From Alcanivorax sp. REN37 (GTDB lineage: Bacteria; Pseudomonadota; Gammaproteobacteria; Pseudomonadales; Alcanivoracaceae), in NCBI RefSeq assembly GCF_041102775.1, contig NZ_JBGCUO010000001.1:124001-188000 (forward strand): DNA of 64,000 nt, given 5' to 3'. The translations under genes and the position numbers were made by a program. This document shows, piece by piece, positions 30,066 to 41,000 of this stretch (position 1 is its first letter; each line of letters opens with the position of its first letter). The notes under the pieces were generated by a model, which was given only the letters and a program-made list of their open reading frames with translations, did no database searches and was not told the origin of the DNA.

Positions 30066-30094
30066 AAAGGGTGGCGCTAGCGCTGCCCTTTTTT
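30066..30094 (+). terminator. Rho-independent terminator of the atp operon
   Basis: AAAGGGTGGCGC pairs (two G-T wobbles) with GCGCTGCCCTTT and runs into six T. It separates atpC from glmU. Confidence 0.88.
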
Positions 30095-30146
30095 GTTTGC
30101 GTCGCCGGCTGTCGCCGCGACAGACAGATTCACGATGAGGTGTTAG

Positions 30147-31508
30147 ATGGAACTTGCGATCGTCATCCTGGCTGCGGGCAAAGGTTCGCGCATGCGCTCG
30201 GCGCTGCCCAAAGTCGCTCACCCGCTGGCCGGGAAACCGCTGCTGTCCCACGTATTGGACAGCGCCCGAGTATTGCAGCCTGCGACGCTGTGCGTGGTGT
30301 ACGGCCATGGCGGTGACCAAGTGCGCGCCGCGGTGCCGGCCACTGATGTGGCGTGGGTGGAACAGGCGCAGCAACTGGGCACTGGTCACGCCGTGGCCCA
30401 AGCGATGCCGGAAGTGCATGAAGACGTGGTGCTGATTTTGTACGGCGACGTACCGCTGATTCGCCCGGAGACCCTGCAGCGCGTGGTGGCCGATGTACGC
30501 GAAGACCAGTTGGTGCTACTGACATTAGACATGGACGATGCCGGCGCTTATGGCCGCATCGTGCGCAACGAACAAGGCGCGGTACAGGCCATTGTTGAAT
30601 TCAAGGACGCCAACGCCGAACAGCGTGCCATCGGCGAGATCAACACCGGCATTCTCGCCTGCCCGGCGCGGTTCCTGGCCGATGCGCTGCCGCAGTTGTC
30701 CGCTAATAACGCCCAAGGCGAGTACTACCTGACTGACGTGATCGCCATGGCGGTGGCGCAAGGGCTGACCGTGGAAGCGGTGCAGCCGGAGTTTGCGTGG
30801 GAAGTGGATGGCATCAATGACCGGGTGCAACTGGCGCGCCTGGAGCGCATTCACCAGCAGGTCCAGGCCGAAGCGCTGATGCGTGGCGGCGCCAGTTTGA
30901 TGGACCCGGCTCGCATCGACGTGCGCGGCACGCTGCAGTGCGGCCAAGATGTGGTGATTGATATCAACGTGGTGTTCGAGGGCGATGTGGTGCTGGAGGA
31001 CGGGGTGCGCATTGGCCCGCACTGCGTCATTCGCAACGCACGCATCGGCGCCGGAACTGTGGTGGATGCGCACAGTCTGATCGACGGTGCCGAGTTGGCA
31101 GAGGGTTGCCATGTCGGCCCGTTCGCGCGGCTGCGTCCGGGTACTGAACTGGCAGCCGGTGCTCGTATCGGCAACTTTGTTGAAACCAAGAAAGTGCAGA
31201 TTGGTCCCGGTAGCAAGGTGAATCACCTGACCTATCTGGGCGACGCGCAAGTGGGCGCGGGCGTGAACGTCGGCGCTGGCACCATCACCTGCAACTACGA
31301 TGGTGTGAACAAGTTCGTCACCGAGATCGGCGACGGTGCCTTCATCGGCTCCAACAGCTCGTTGGTGGCGCCGGTGACCATTGGTGCCGGTGCCACCGTC
31401 GGCGCCGGCAGCGTCATCACCCAAACCGTGCCGGATCAACAACTGGCGGTAGGGCGCAGCAAACAACGGAATATCAGCGGCTGGACACGGCCGACTCGAA
31501 AAAACTGA
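30147..31508 (+). CDS. glmU: Bifunctional UDP-N-acetylglucosamine pyrophosphorylase / GlcN-1-P acetyltransferase
   Basis: Makes UDP-GlcNAc for peptidoglycan and lipopolysaccharide in two steps. The N-terminal nucleotidyltransferase domain opens with [15 protein letters not shown] and has YGDVPL; the C-terminal left-handed beta-helix with hexapeptide repeats covers about residues 250-440, including the [20 protein letters not shown] acetyl-CoA region. 453 residues (E. coli 456). GAGGTG precedes the ATG. glmS follows after 11 bases, the usual glmUS pair. Confidence 0.97.
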   Translation: MELAIVILAAGKGSRMRSALPKVAHPLAGKPLLSHVLDSARVLQPATLCVVYGHGGDQVRAAVPATDVAWVEQAQQLGTGHAVAQAMPEVHEDVVLILYGDVPLIRPETLQRVVADVREDQLVLLTLDMDDAGAYGRIVRNEQGAVQAIVEFKDANAEQRAIGEINTGILACPARFLADALPQLSANNAQGEYYLTDVIAMAVAQGLTVEAVQPEFAWEVDGINDRVQLARLERIHQQVQAEALMRGGASLMDPARIDVRGTLQCGQDVVIDINVVFEGDVVLEDGVRIGPHCVIRNARIGAGTVVDAHSLIDGAELAEGCHVGPFARLRPGTELAAGARIGNFVETKKVQIGPGSKVNHLTYLGDAQVGAGVNVGAGTITCNYDGVNKFVTEIGDGAFIGSNSSLVAPVTIGAGATVGAGSVITQTVPDQQLAVGRSKQRNISGWTRPTRKN

Positions 31509-31519
31509 CAGGGACTTTT

Positions 31520-33346
31520 ATGTGCGGAATTGTCGGCGCCATCGCAGAACGCAACGTAGCACCGATCCTCATCGCTGGACTGCAGCGACTCGAATACCGC
31601 GGTTATGACTCCGCCGGTTTGGCACTGCTGGGCAGCGCCGGTCTGGTGCGATTACGCCGGGAAGGCAAAGTGGCCGCACTGGAGCAAGCGTTGAAGCAAG
31701 CCGGCGCCCAGGGTGGCGTCGGCATCGCTCACACCCGTTGGGCCACTCATGGCGTGCCGTCGGAGCGCAATGCCCATCCCCACCTGTCTGGTGACGCACT
31801 GGCTGTCGTGCACAACGGCATTATCGAAAACTACCAAGCCTTGCGTTTCGAACTGGAAGCGGGCGGTTATGCCTTTGCCTCCGACACCGATTCCGAAGTG
31901 GTGGTGCACCTGATCCACCAGCAGCTACAGCAGGGCGCCGATTTGCTGGCCGCTGTACAGCACGTAGTCACTCGCTTGGAAGGCGCCTACGCACTGGGCG
32001 TGGTCAGCGCTGACGAGCCACAGCGCTTCATCGCGGTGCGTAGCGGCAGCCCATTGGTGGTGGGGCTGGGGATCGGTGAAAACTACGTGGCGTCCGACCA
32101 GCTGGCGCTGCTGCCGGTGACCAATCGTTTTGTGTTCTTGCAGGAGGGCGACGTCGCCGAAGTGCGCCGTGAAAGCGTGCGCCTGTTTGCCGCCGACGGT
32201 GCCGAAGTACAGCGACCGGTGCACGAATTTGAAGGCGCGCACGAAGACGCCGAAAAGGGCGAATACCGCCACTTCATGCTCAAGGAAATCTTTGAGCAAC
32301 CGCTGGCGCTGCAGCGGACGTTGGAAGGCCGCCTGGGCGGCGCCGAGGATCTGGCGCAGATGTTCGGTGAGCGCACGGCGATGCTGCGCGATGTGCAGTG
32401 CGTGCAGATTATCGCGTGCGGCACCAGCTACCACGCCGGCGCGGTGGCGCGCTATTGGATCGAAGCGTTGGCGGGGGTGCCCTGTCAGGTGGAGGTTGCC
32501 AGCGAATTCCGTTATCGCGCCCACGTGGTGCCGGAAAAAACGCTGTTCGTCACCATCAGCCAGAGCGGCGAAACCGCCGATACCTTGGCGGCGCTGCGTG
32601 CCGCCACCCACGCTCACTACTTGGCCCACCTTGCGGTGTGCAACGTGCCCAGCTCGTCGTTGGTGCGTGAGTCGGAACTGGCGCTACTGACGCGGGCCGG
32701 GCCGGAAATTGGCGTGGCATCCACCAAGGCGTTCACCACTCAATTGGCGGCGCTGCGGCTGTTGGTGTTGGCGCTCGCGCATGCGCGAGGCCTCGGCGAA
32801 GCGGCTCTGTCGCAGCATCTGGAAGAACTGCGGCAGCTACCAAATTTGGTGGAAAAAGCACTGCAGATGGATGCGGCGATTCAAACTTTGGCGGAAGACT
32901 TCGTCGAGAAGCAGCACACCCTGTTCCTCGGCCGCGGCACCCAATACCCGGTGGCTATGGAAGGAGCGCTGAAGCTCAAGGAAATTTCCTACATTCATGC
33001 CGAAGCCTATCCTGCCGGCGAGCTCAAGCACGGGCCGTTGGCGCTGGTAGATAAGGACATGCCGGTGGTGGCTGTGGCACCACGCGATGACCTGCTTGAA
33101 AAGCTGAAGTCGAACCTGCAGGAAGTGCGCGCCCGCGGCGGTGAATTGTATGTGTTTGCCGACCAACAAGCTGAGCTGCAAGACGAAGCCGGCATGCGCG
33201 TACTAGCGATGCCGACAGTTCCGGAAAGCCTGATCCCGATCGTTTATTCGGTCCCGCTGCAACTGCTTAGCTACCATGTGGCGGTGCTACGGGGCACCGA
33301 TGTGGACCAGCCGAGAAACCTGGCAAAGTCGGTCACAGTGGAGTGA
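31520..33346 (+). CDS. glmS: Glutamine-fructose-6-phosphate aminotransferase (isomerising)
   Basis: Forms glucosamine-6-phosphate from fructose-6-phosphate and glutamine, the first committed step of amino-sugar synthesis. The catalytic Cys1 follows the initiator methionine (MCGIVGAI), glutaminase domain to about residue 240, then two SIS sugar-isomerase domains ([25 protein letters not shown], and the C-terminal [11 protein letters not shown]). 608 residues (E. coli 609). CAGGGA precedes the ATG. No ribozyme-like leader, as expected outside Gram-positives. Confidence 0.98.
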   Translation: MCGIVGAIAERNVAPILIAGLQRLEYRGYDSAGLALLGSAGLVRLRREGKVAALEQALKQAGAQGGVGIAHTRWATHGVPSERNAHPHLSGDALAVVHNGIIENYQALRFELEAGGYAFASDTDSEVVVHLIHQQLQQGADLLAAVQHVVTRLEGAYALGVVSADEPQRFIAVRSGSPLVVGLGIGENYVASDQLALLPVTNRFVFLQEGDVAEVRRESVRLFAADGAEVQRPVHEFEGAHEDAEKGEYRHFMLKEIFEQPLALQRTLEGRLGGAEDLAQMFGERTAMLRDVQCVQIIACGTSYHAGAVARYWIEALAGVPCQVEVASEFRYRAHVVPEKTLFVTISQSGETADTLAALRAATHAHYLAHLAVCNVPSSSLVRESELALLTRAGPEIGVASTKAFTTQLAALRLLVLALAHARGLGEAALSQHLEELRQLPNLVEKALQMDAAIQTLAEDFVEKQHTLFLGRGTQYPVAMEGALKLKEISYIHAEAYPAGELKHGPLALVDKDMPVVAVAPRDDLLEKLKSNLQEVRARGGELYVFADQQAELQDEAGMRVLAMPTVPESLIPIVYSVPLQLLSYHVAVLRGTDVDQPRNLAKSVTVE

Positions 33347-33360
33347 CGATCCCGTTTAAG

Positions 33361-33385
33361 AAGCCCGGATTTTCCGGGCTTTTTT
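33361..33385 (+). terminator. Rho-independent terminator after glmS
   Basis: AAGCCCGGA pairs with TCCGGGCTT around TTT and is followed by TTTT. Confidence 0.93.
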
Positions 33386-33415
33386 GTTAGCGCTGTTGTT
33401 AATAAGTCTCCTAGC

Positions 33416-34129
33416 TTACTTTCCTAGTCGTTCGATTCGTTGGCGAATCGCTTCGGCGAGCGCTTTCTTGTCCGCACCATAGTGGAGTTGTCGATGGCAA
33501 TTTGGGCAGACGGCAATCGCATTTTCTACGGTGTCTGCACCCCCATCTATAAGGCGCTGGACATGATGTACTTCTAGGTAGGCAGAGCCGTCTTCGCGGA
33601 GAAATGGGGCGGGTGCTAGACAGCTTTCACATTGTCCTTTCGCTTGGTGGAGGACCCAAGCCACTACGCTTGGGTCTCTAACAAACTGAGTAACTGAAGA
33701 CTGGACGATGGCTGGCGAAATATTGCCTTTCGGTACCGCTTGCTGTTATGCGCAGGCAACAAGCTGTACCACGTTGGCGTTAAAGGAAGCGCTTGCCGCT
33801 ATATGCTGTCCTTCTCGCTCTGCAATTAGCGTTTCCAGTGTCTGAATGACATTGGTACCGACATTCCGTGCTGACCGCAGACCGGTAATCCAGCTTCGTC
33901 CTTGCAGTGCATAAATATAAGAAATGTTTTGCATCCGGTATTCATAGGATTTGACTGTTCGACCATATTCTTTCGACAGTGCTCTGTAGTAATCCTTCTT
34001 AACGAATGGTTGCCCGCTTTGTTGGTGCTGCAGCATGTCGATATAGGCGTCCACGGCGGCACCAAGCTCTTGTAAAGACCACTGCTTTTCCAATATTGAT
34101 GTATCCCTGTCGCCTACTTGTGCTTGCAA
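33416..34129 (-). pseudogene. HNH endonuclease gene interrupted by one in-frame stop codon
   Basis: Two open segments in one frame are separated only by TAA at 33746-33748. The first part (34129 down to 33749) encodes the N-terminal domain seen in many HNH proteins (WSLQELGAAVDAYIDML, GRTVKSYEYRMQNIS, SARNVGTNV). The second, after the stop, reads QQAVPKGNISPAIVQSS and leads without gap into a complete HNH/zinc module: CESC, LEVHHVQRLIDGGADT, CPNCHRQLHYG. The N-terminus has no ATG; TTG at 34129 or 34093 are the only candidates, so the start may be damaged too. A separately translated HNH domain from the GTG at 33664 is possible. A single sequencing error would also explain it. Confidence 0.75.
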
Positions 34130-34345
34130 GGACTGTTCGTGTCCCCAGCCCTATCGTTCTGGAAAGCATAGTTGTGTTAATGGAATATTTCATCTTGGCA
34201 AATAAAATCCCTTTTGTTAGCAAACAGATAGGACGACTCGTCTTTGAGAATAACTGGGGCAAGCCAAGAAACATGTAGAACAGCTTCGGTGCTAGCTCGC
34301 TTCAACCGTCTTCTCTGACCAGCGGCTTCTGGAAAGGCGGGATAC
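34130..34345. other. Gene-free stretch beside the broken HNH gene
   Basis: Composition is lower in GC than the flanks. Short frames exist on both strands (for example 34006-34278 on +) but have no ribosome-binding site or recognisable motif and overlap the HNH gene. Nothing firmly identifiable; likely the edge of an accessory insertion. Confidence 0.4.
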
Positions 34346-34864
34346 ATGGAACGCACTACTCGCGTCGGCATGCAGGAGCTCGACAAGCATTTGTCGCGCA
34401 TCGTCGAGAACGCCCGCCGGGCGCCGGTGGCGGTACACCGGTATGGCGCGCCTTGGGTGTGGATCGTGTCGCAGGAGCTGTGGTGCCAGCAGCGCCAGCA
34501 GTGCCTTGAAGACTATCTGCCGCTGGACCATCCGCTCTATGCCCTCAGCCATCAGTTGGATCAGGACGGCTTGCTTGAGCAACTGGCCGAGCACCTGCCC
34601 GACGGCGAGCTGCCGGCGTCGCTGCGGGCGCGCTTATTGGTGTTGGCGCGCTACGACGGTCATGACACCGACGGGCAGCGCTTGCACGATGTTCTCGGCT
34701 ACAACTTGATGTACCGCTGGTTTGTGTCGCTGCCCATGAATCAGCGCCCCTGGCCCGCCGGACAGTTGGCAGCTGCTCTGCAGCAGGGCTGGGCGGACGT
34801 GCAGCAAACCCCGCTGCTGGCCCATCGGTTGCGCCAGCTGCACGGCGGCGTGCCAGGCAACTAG
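34346..34864 (+). CDS. Phd-like antitoxin domain fused to a transposase-N-terminal-like (DUF772) domain
   Basis: 172 residues. Residues ~1-50 read like a Phd/YefM antitoxin: GMQELDKHLSRIVENARRAP, then VAVHRYGAPWVWIVSQELW, equivalent to the DNA-binding half plus beta-hairpin. Residues ~60-150 resemble the helical N-terminal domain of IS5/IS1182-type transposases: DHPLYALSHQLDQ, LRARLLVLARYDG, and the hallmark LGYNLMYRWFVSLPM. No DDE catalytic domain follows and no toxin gene is adjacent. A GGCGGG-type ribosome site precedes the ATG. Function unknown; a DNA-binding regulator made from a transposase fragment is the simplest idea. The domain calls are by eye. Confidence 0.6.
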   Translation: MERTTRVGMQELDKHLSRIVENARRAPVAVHRYGAPWVWIVSQELWCQQRQQCLEDYLPLDHPLYALSHQLDQDGLLEQLAEHLPDGELPASLRARLLVLARYDGHDTDGQRLHDVLGYNLMYRWFVSLPMNQRPWPAGQLAAALQQGWADVQQTPLLAHRLRQLHGGVPGN

Positions 34865-35018
34865 TTCGTCCGGTTCGGCGCGTTCGCGCCATGGCAAATG
34901 AATCTTCCGTGAAACTCCCTGGCGCTCGCTTCGGTGCCTTCAGGTATGGACCGTCCCTTCCCTCAAGGACCTGAATCCGCGGCTGCCTTGGCGGCCCGCA
35001 ACCGGAGTTGAACAGCTA

Positions 35019-38000
35019 ATGGCGGCTCGTACCCTGTTTCCGCGAACCCTGCGGGTGTCCCGCACCCACCGTTTCCTGCTGCGTCCGTTGGCGCAGGCCG
35101 TGGCACTGGCCATGCTTAGTCAAGGCGCCTTGGCGGCGATGCCGGGCTGGATGCATGGTGGTACCGCGCCGCCCAGTCAGGGCGGCAGTGCTGGTGCGGG
35201 CTATCCTGGTGGGCTGCCGCCGGGTACTGGCGTGCCGCGGCCGCCGATGCCGACGCCGGATGCTCAATTGCGTGAAAGCATGCGCAACCTCGGCAACACG
35301 CTGTCCAATATTGCTGCTGCGCAGGCCCGTCATGCAGCGTCGCGCCGTGCCGCCTATGACTCCGCCATCGACATCCCCGATGGCTTGGGCGAAGGCGGCC
35401 TGCAAATTGACCGTTCGCTGCCATTTGAAGAAGCTTGGCGCAATGCCAAGGCGCCGGTGCAAACCATCAAGGATGGCAGAACCGAGGTCACCATTACCCA
35501 GACCGACGACAAGGCGATCCTGAACTGGGAAACCTTCAACGTCGGCCGCGACACCACGGTGAACTTTGAGCAGGAACGGGACTGGGCGGTGCTCAACCGC
35601 GTCAATGATGCCCAGTCGCGACCGTCGCAGATCCTTGGTCAGGTGAAGGGCGACGGCACTGTGATGATCGTCAACCGCAACGGTGTGATCTTCACCGGCA
35701 CCTCACAAGTCAACGTGCGCAATTTGGTCGCGGCGGCGACGCAGATCAGTGACGAGCAGTTCAGCGAGCGCGGCATCTACGCGAGCGAAAGCAACAACCA
35801 ATACACCCCCAGCTTCACCGCCGCCGGCGGCAAAGTGGTGGTTGAGGCCGGCGCTGAGATCACTACCCACAAAGCCGAAAAAGCCACGGAAGCGGGCGGC
35901 TACGTGATGCTGCTTGGGCGTGAAGTGCACAACGCCGGCCGGATCGTGACCGCCAATGGTCAGGTCACGCTGGCCGCCGGGGATGAATTCGTCATCCGCC
36001 GCGGTTACAGCACCGACAGCAACCCGGGCTCCAGCACCCGTGGCAACGAAGTGGGCGTGCGCCGCGCTGCCGGCAGCGACAGCGGCTTGGTGACCAACAG
36101 CGGCATCCTGCAAGCCTCCACCGGCGACATCACCTTGGCAGGGCATCAGCTGCGCCAGGACGGCGTCATCGTCAGTTCGACCTCGGTGGACAATCGCGGC
36201 ACCGTGCACCTGCTCAACAGCGCCCGCGACAACGAGGGCAGCATCACCTTCGGCAAAGACAGTGTCACCGCCATTCTGGTGGAGGACAGCGATGTTACCG
36301 GTTTGGATGCACAGAAAGACGCCGGGCTCACCAACCTTGTTGGTCAGGGTCCCAATCAAGTGAATAACACTGGCGACTTCGACCTTTATAGCGGTGCCCG
36401 TACCCACGGGGCCCTGTCGCGGGTGGAAGTTGTCAGCGGTGGTGAAGTGAATTTCGAAGGTGGCAGCACCACGCTGGCGACCGGCGGCCACATCACAGTG
36501 GACGCGCCCCGCACCCAGATCCGCGATGGCGCAGTGCTGGACGTGTCCGGCGCTACCGGTGTGGTGGTGTCGATGGAATCGAACAGCATCCGCATCAACG
36601 TACAGGGCTTTGAGCAGCGCGAATCACCGGTCAACCGCGACGAAAAAAATCTCAACAGCAAGCGCGTGTGGATTGATCTGCGCGATCTGATTTTCGTGCC
36701 GTCGGGCACCAACGGCTACGACGGCGACCGTTGGTACACCGCCGGCGGCCTGTTGGAAGTAGGTGGTCATGTGGCCAACCTGGGGCGTGGTATCGGTGAG
36801 TGGTTGTCGCAGGGCGGCAGCCTGCGGGTCAGCGGCAAGGATCTGGTCACCGAGCAAGGTTCTCGCATCAACCTGTCCGGCGGCACCCTGCAGGTGCAGA
36901 CCGGCTACGTCTACAAGTCCTATGTGAAAGGTGCCGACGGCAAGCTCTACGACGTTGCCACCGCCCCCGGCGACGTGCTCTACACCGGCCTGTACCAAGG
37001 CTTCGAGCGCCGCAGCGAGCGCTGGGGTCATACCGACTATTACTGGAATCCGATGGTGGCGTCACAGCGGGTGCTGGAGAACGGCTACACCATCGGCCGC
37101 GACGCGGGCCAGATGATGGTCGGTACCGAAACCGCCTCCCTGGCCGGCGACCTGATCGGCGAGGTGTACCAAGGTGATCGCCAGATCCGTCGCGGCCAAG
37201 CCGGCCTGGAAAGTTTCTATCAGTCGCAGAACGCCATTGCCCGCGGTGCCGAGTTGATCATTGGCAAGCTCGAGCAGTTCTACGACAAGAGCAGCGGTCG
37301 GTTGGTGGATCGCTTCAGCGCCGTGACCGACCAAGTGACCTTGGGGGGCGATGCCCGCGACAGCGGCATCCACCTCAACGGCGATTGGCTCGACGCCCAA
37401 GGTTTGAGCCGCCTGCGCGTGGCCGGTCTCGACAGCGTCAGCGTGGAACAGAAAGTGTCAGTGGCCGACGGCGGCAGCATCCAGCTGCTGTCTCCCCATG
37501 TACGCATCAACGCCGACTTGGTGGCGCGCAGTGGGCGCATTGAAGCGGGCAATATCAGCCGCCAACCGACGGTCCTCAACGACACCGTCACCATGGGCGA
37601 CCATCTACTGCGCGCCCGCGGTGAGAATCCGGTGGGCATCGAAGTGGCCGAAAACGTGGTGCTGGATGCCTCGGGTCGCTGGGTGGTGCTGAGCACCGGC
37701 GGCGATACCAAGCAGCTCGCATACCGCGATGGTGGCGATGTGTTGCTGCGCAGCAGCGGTGACACAAAGCTGGCGGATGGCAGTTTGATCACGGTGTCCT
37801 CCGGCGGTGGCTTTGGCGAGAACGGCAAGCGGCTGGGTGGCCGCGGCGGCAATGTCACCTTCGGGCATATCGAGCTGGGCGGTGATCTGGAACTGAACGG
37901 CGAGATCGAAGGCTACGGCGTGGACGGTGGCGGCACGTTGACGTTGATTTCAAGTCGTGGGGTGGTGATTTCTGATGATGATAGCGCCGGCGCGGAGGGG

Positions 38001-41000
38001 ATCATTGAAGCCGGGGAGGAAATCGGTACCGGCTTCCGTTTGCAGCGGGACATCACCGTAGAAGTGAAGGAAGGGCAGCGGCTGCCGTTCGAGGTGACAC
38101 TGCAGCGGACCCATGTGGACGGTGGGCAGGTGGTCCCAGTGCGCGTTAATTACGACGTCTCACCGGCCAAACCATTAGTGTTGGCTGAGAGCTGGACCGT
38201 GCCTCCGAGAGGTACCCCGGGGATGGGTACCAACGCTATCTTTGCACTGGGTGGCACCAGTGGCAGTGTACGGCCGGGGGACGTGATTCCTGCAGGCAGC
38301 ACCATCACTAACCGGAGTGGTTTGGTCGCTTTGCTCGGGGTGGGCGCTCGCATCCCCGCCAACGTTTTTCCCAGTGGTATTCCGGTGCTGGCTCCCTATA
38401 GCCAAGTGGTTCCTGCGGGGTCGATGTTGTCGGCGTCTATGGTGGCTGCCTTGGGCGGAGTCGCGACGGCTGCGGCCGGCACTTTGCTGAAGGCTGGTGA
38501 AATAGCCTCCGTGGATTTCGCTGTCCAAGCGCAGCAGCGCTTGGGTACGGATCAATTCTCTAAAGGTTTCTCCCACTACCAAGTGGGTGGCCGAGATGGC
38601 TTGACGGTGGCCGCGGGCACATTGCTGGAAGTGGTTATGCCCGTCTTGCGGGCGGCGCCGGGATCAAGCACGGCAGATGTCTGGTTGCCCGACCAGTTCA
38701 CGGTGAACGGTGACGCATCCGCCCTTGAGCAGCGTGCAGGTGCTGGACTTTCTCTGACCACGGGCGCTACGGGCAGCTTCAACCCGACCGCACAACTACG
38801 TGTTGATCAGGGCGCAGAGCTACGGGTGGATGATGGCCAGCAGATAGCACTTACGGGCGACACAGTAGATATCCGTGGTCGCATTCAGGCTCATAGTGGC
38901 AGCGTCGATGTTGCGGCGGCCAATATTACCGAATTAGCCGGCCATGGCATCGTGGTCCGTGATGGAGCGGTGCTGGATGTGTCAGGTAGAGCCTGGCTTG
39001 AAGAGCGTTCTGATCGTCGATTGGGTTGGGTGGGCGCCGGTGGGCGCATCCGGCTTGGAGGTGATGTCGATGACGCAACGGGCAGGCTGAATATGTTGCT
39101 GCCGGCCACTAATGGACAGGGGGCGGTAGTACTGGAGTCAGGTGCTTCGTTAAAAGCCTCCGGCAGCGAGGCAGAGTTCGATATCGAAGCGTTGGGTCGC
39201 ACGCGCCGTGCCACCGATGGTGGCAGCATCAGCCTTGCCAGCCGCCGACAACTGGATTTGGAGGGAGAGCTGCTGGCGGCTTCCGGCGGAGAGGGCGCCA
39301 GTGGCGGACGCTTGTCTGTGGCAATGGGCATTGCCACCTACCCAATTAATCAAGGTGCCGTATGGCAGATGGATGAAGGGCTGTTCCGCATTCGTCAGAT
39401 TATTCTCACCAATACCGAAGCTGAGCGACCAGAAGCGGAGTCCGGCTCGGCGTCACTGTCGATGGAAAAAGTAGCGGCGGGTGAATTCGATGAGTTGACG
39501 ATTCACAGTGAGGGTGGGATCCAAGCGCTGGGTTCATTGGAAATGTCGCTGGGCCGTGCTATTCGACTTTTTGCTGGAGGGTATGGCTGGGCTTCTGGAG
39601 TTGATGCCGGTGCAGGTCATCGATGGGCGGTGCGGGCGCCTTATGTAATGCTTGGGGGAATTTCTTTCCCCACCGAGATCGCTAACGGCGCTATTGCTCC
39701 TAGCTATCAGCTTAATACTGGGAGCAATACGCCTGGTCTGTCGAAGGCGGCCGGTGACTTGGTGATCAAAGCAGATCACGTAGATTTGGCAGGTCACGTC
39801 GCTCTGGGCAATGCTCCTACTGCTGGGAATCAGATCATTGTCGAACGTGAGAAGGCGGAGCTGAAAGGGTTTGACGCCGTCAGCATCCGCAGCTCCGGGG
39901 ATATCCGTTTCTTGGGCTTTAATGCAGGTAATGGTCAATCGTCTTTGAGAACGGCTGGGTTCTATACTGCCGGGGACATTTTCCTAGAAAGTCAGCGCGT
40001 TTATCCAGCCACGCATGTGCAGGTTACAGTTGTTGCGGGGCGTGAGGGGGCGGTCTCGGTTCCTGGCAGCTCTTTAGAAATAAAGTCTGTGGCAGGCTTG
40101 CTCCGTGAACAGAAGCCCTATTCAGTTTTTGGTTCATTGAATCTGTCAGCGGAGTACATCCGCCAAGGTGGTGCCCTTTATGCACCGCTAGGTCACGTCA
40201 GTATGGGAGGTGCCCATACCTCTTCTGTGGTGCTGGAGCGTGGCAGTCTGACATCAACCAGCAGCGCTGGGCTGGTGATGCCCTATGGCGGCACCGTGGA
40301 CGGTGAGGTGTGGTGGTATGGAGGCGTTGAGAAAAATCCGGACGCTCTGTTTGGCGGTAGCCAAAACCGGGTAGACATCATCGGTAATCACCAGCAAGTG
40401 GAGCAAGACGCGATAATTGATGTCAGCGGCGGCGGGGAGTTGGCCGGCGCCGGGTTCCTGCCAGGTCGAGGTGGTTCCACCGATGCTCGCCTCGCACCGT
40501 TAATTCAAATCGGTACGGATGGATTCAGGCTCCCGGGTTTGGCGACTAACCCGGTTTATGCTTTGGTGCCAGGCTACCAGTCCGCTTATGCCCCTATTGA
40601 TCCAGAGCAGGGTGCTGGACTGCCGGACGTCGGGCGTCAGGTGGTCATTGAAAGCGGTGTGCCTGGGCTGCCTGCCGGTGTTTACACCTTGATGCCTTCC
40701 ACCTACGCCTTGCTGCCGGGAGCGTTCCGCATTGAGTTTAATGGCGATGCTTTGCCCGGCGATCGCGTCCAGTCACTGACCAATGGTTCTTTCTCCGCGC
40801 CCGTCCTAACGCAGGTGGCCGGCACCAATATTGGCGATGTGGCGCCCCGCCAAGCCTTGATTACCTCCGCCGCTAACCTGCGTCGCTACGCTGGCTATAA
40901 CGAGACCTCCTACAGCGAGTATCAATTGGCTACCGCGTTATCTGATGGCGTGCTGCGCGGTCGGCTGCCTGCCGACGGCGGTACGTTGCGTCTCAACTTC

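Noticed and set aside
33740-33760. Programmed stop-codon readthrough in the HNH gene
   Set aside because: The codons after TAA are CAG CAA, which do not match the CAR-YYA readthrough context, and the gene start also looks damaged, so decay is more likely.
34006-34278. 90-codon + strand frame beside the HNH gene
   Set aside because: Mostly antisense to the HNH N-terminal part, no ribosome-binding site and no recognisable domain.
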